From Todiramphus chloris collaris (taxonomy: Eukaryota > Chordata > Aves > Coraciiformes > Alcedinidae): a stretch of 64,000 bases of DNA. The stretch lies in assembly GCA_025345505.1 (NCBI GenBank), contig JANVCC010000261.1, positions 4,970,929 to 5,034,928 of the forward strand. Direction: 5' to 3'. Below the pieces are notes generated by a model that saw only the letters and a list, made by a program, of their open reading frames with translations, had not been told where the DNA came from and did no database searches. A program made the translations under genes and the position numbers. This document shows, piece after piece, positions 63,601 to 64,000 of the stretch (its first letter is position 1; every line of letters begins with the position of its first letter).

Positions 63601-64000
63601 ATGTGGCCTAATCTCTTGCTATGCCCAGGTAGAATATCCAATTCTTTTCAGGTATTTTGTGGAGTTGAAAAAAGGGCATCAGCTACTCTGACTCAGCATT
63701 AAGTATCAATCACTTGATACTTGATCATCAGTTTCTCCTTGGCTATGAGCATTCGATACCATAGTGCATTTTTTTCTGCCTCACAGAATTGCCAAGTAAT
63801 TTCAAGTTCAGCAGAATGTGCTGCATCACTCCATTTATTCCAGTTTATTACTCCTTTAGAAGAACTAAATGTATTAGCTGCGAGGGAGGGCTGAGAAAAA
63901 TGCAAGAAAAAAAATGTTCTTTTTCATCTTATTCCACCTTAGCCCTATAATTTGATAGGTTAAAGAAGGCATTTACTATGAAAAAGAAAGAGATTGTATC
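60607..64000 (-). other. DTNA: DTNA intron (runs off the window)
   Basis: No earlier DTNA exon (ZZ finger or the Ser-rich segment after it) was recognised. The region contains an old LINE fragment. Confidence 0.6.
62800..63240 (-). mobile_element. Ancient CR1/L2/L3-type LINE reverse-transcriptase fragment
   Basis: Read on the minus strand, with frameshifts, the block carries the reverse-transcriptase order of this LINE clade. First comes a GTNK..NGIIKEAA-like remnant of 'GNYRP', then QHGFVKNELCQTKLIYFIDRLTG (positions about 62900-62985), then IQVDLKRTFDLVPDDT (about 62835-62880). The last corresponds to the 'DFSKAFDTV.HD' catalytic neighbourhood. Asp is kept in VDL but the frame is broken, so the copy is dead. 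Similarity probably extends on both sides (62350-62800 and up to 63250). It is old, unlike the CR1 tails at 6302 and 16913. Confidence 0.7.

Noticed and set aside
60607..64000. Search for the DTNA ZZ-finger exons
   Set aside because: No Cys/His zinc-finger pattern or the following Ser-rich segment was seen on the minus strand, so these exons are presumably upstream of the window.
1..64000. CRISPR arrays, tRNA or rRNA genes, bacterial operons
   Set aside because: No spaced direct repeats, no cloverleaf-like sequence and no dense coding were seen. The window is vertebrate intron and intergenic DNA.

Overview
This window is vertebrate nuclear DNA, almost certainly from a bird. It is AT-rich and intron-dominated, has no operon-like gene packing, and carries CR1 LINE 3' ends and avian-type solo LTRs. 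The only gene I can support is the 3' half of alpha-dystrobrevin (DTNA) on the minus strand. DTNA encodes the cytoplasmic scaffold that joins dystrophin and syntrophins in the dystrophin-glycoprotein complex. Every exon was read by eye from in-frame peptide similarity to the family plus splice sites, and every exon-exon phase closes exactly (373 complete codons from 60605 down to 38761 without the microexon).

Layout. From 64000 down to 60607 lies upstream DTNA intron, with an old CR1/L2/L3-type LINE reverse-transcriptase fragment. From 60606 to 38761 lie ten constitutive-looking exons and one 18-21 base microexon. In transcript order they encode the pre-coiled-coil linker, two tandem syntrophin-binding-type repeats, the dystrophin-binding coiled coils, a Ser/Pro-rich linker and the tyrosine-bearing tail. 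After 38761 three C termini are possible. Intron retention adds 13 residues. A 47-base cassette exon at 35460-35506 gives V-S-L-Q-S-stop, matching the familiar VSLQG ending. A distal exon at 30425-30580 adds 51 residues and is spliced in the same phase. The stretch from about 30424 to about 27100 is probably 3' UTR and contains an unexpected CpG cluster.

From about 27 kb to 1 the window looks intergenic. In human the next gene in this direction is MAPRE2, but I see no MAPRE2 exon. This region holds two solo LTRs of one family, each with a perfect 5-base target-site duplication. It also holds two short CR1 3' ends, a 66-68 base inverted repeat pair and a 44-base tandem duplication. Most open reading frames outside the DTNA exons look like chance frames.

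The observations most worth following are the DTNA C-terminal switch, the acidic-repeat distal exon, and the microexon with overlapping donors and a nearby RBFOX-type hexamer.
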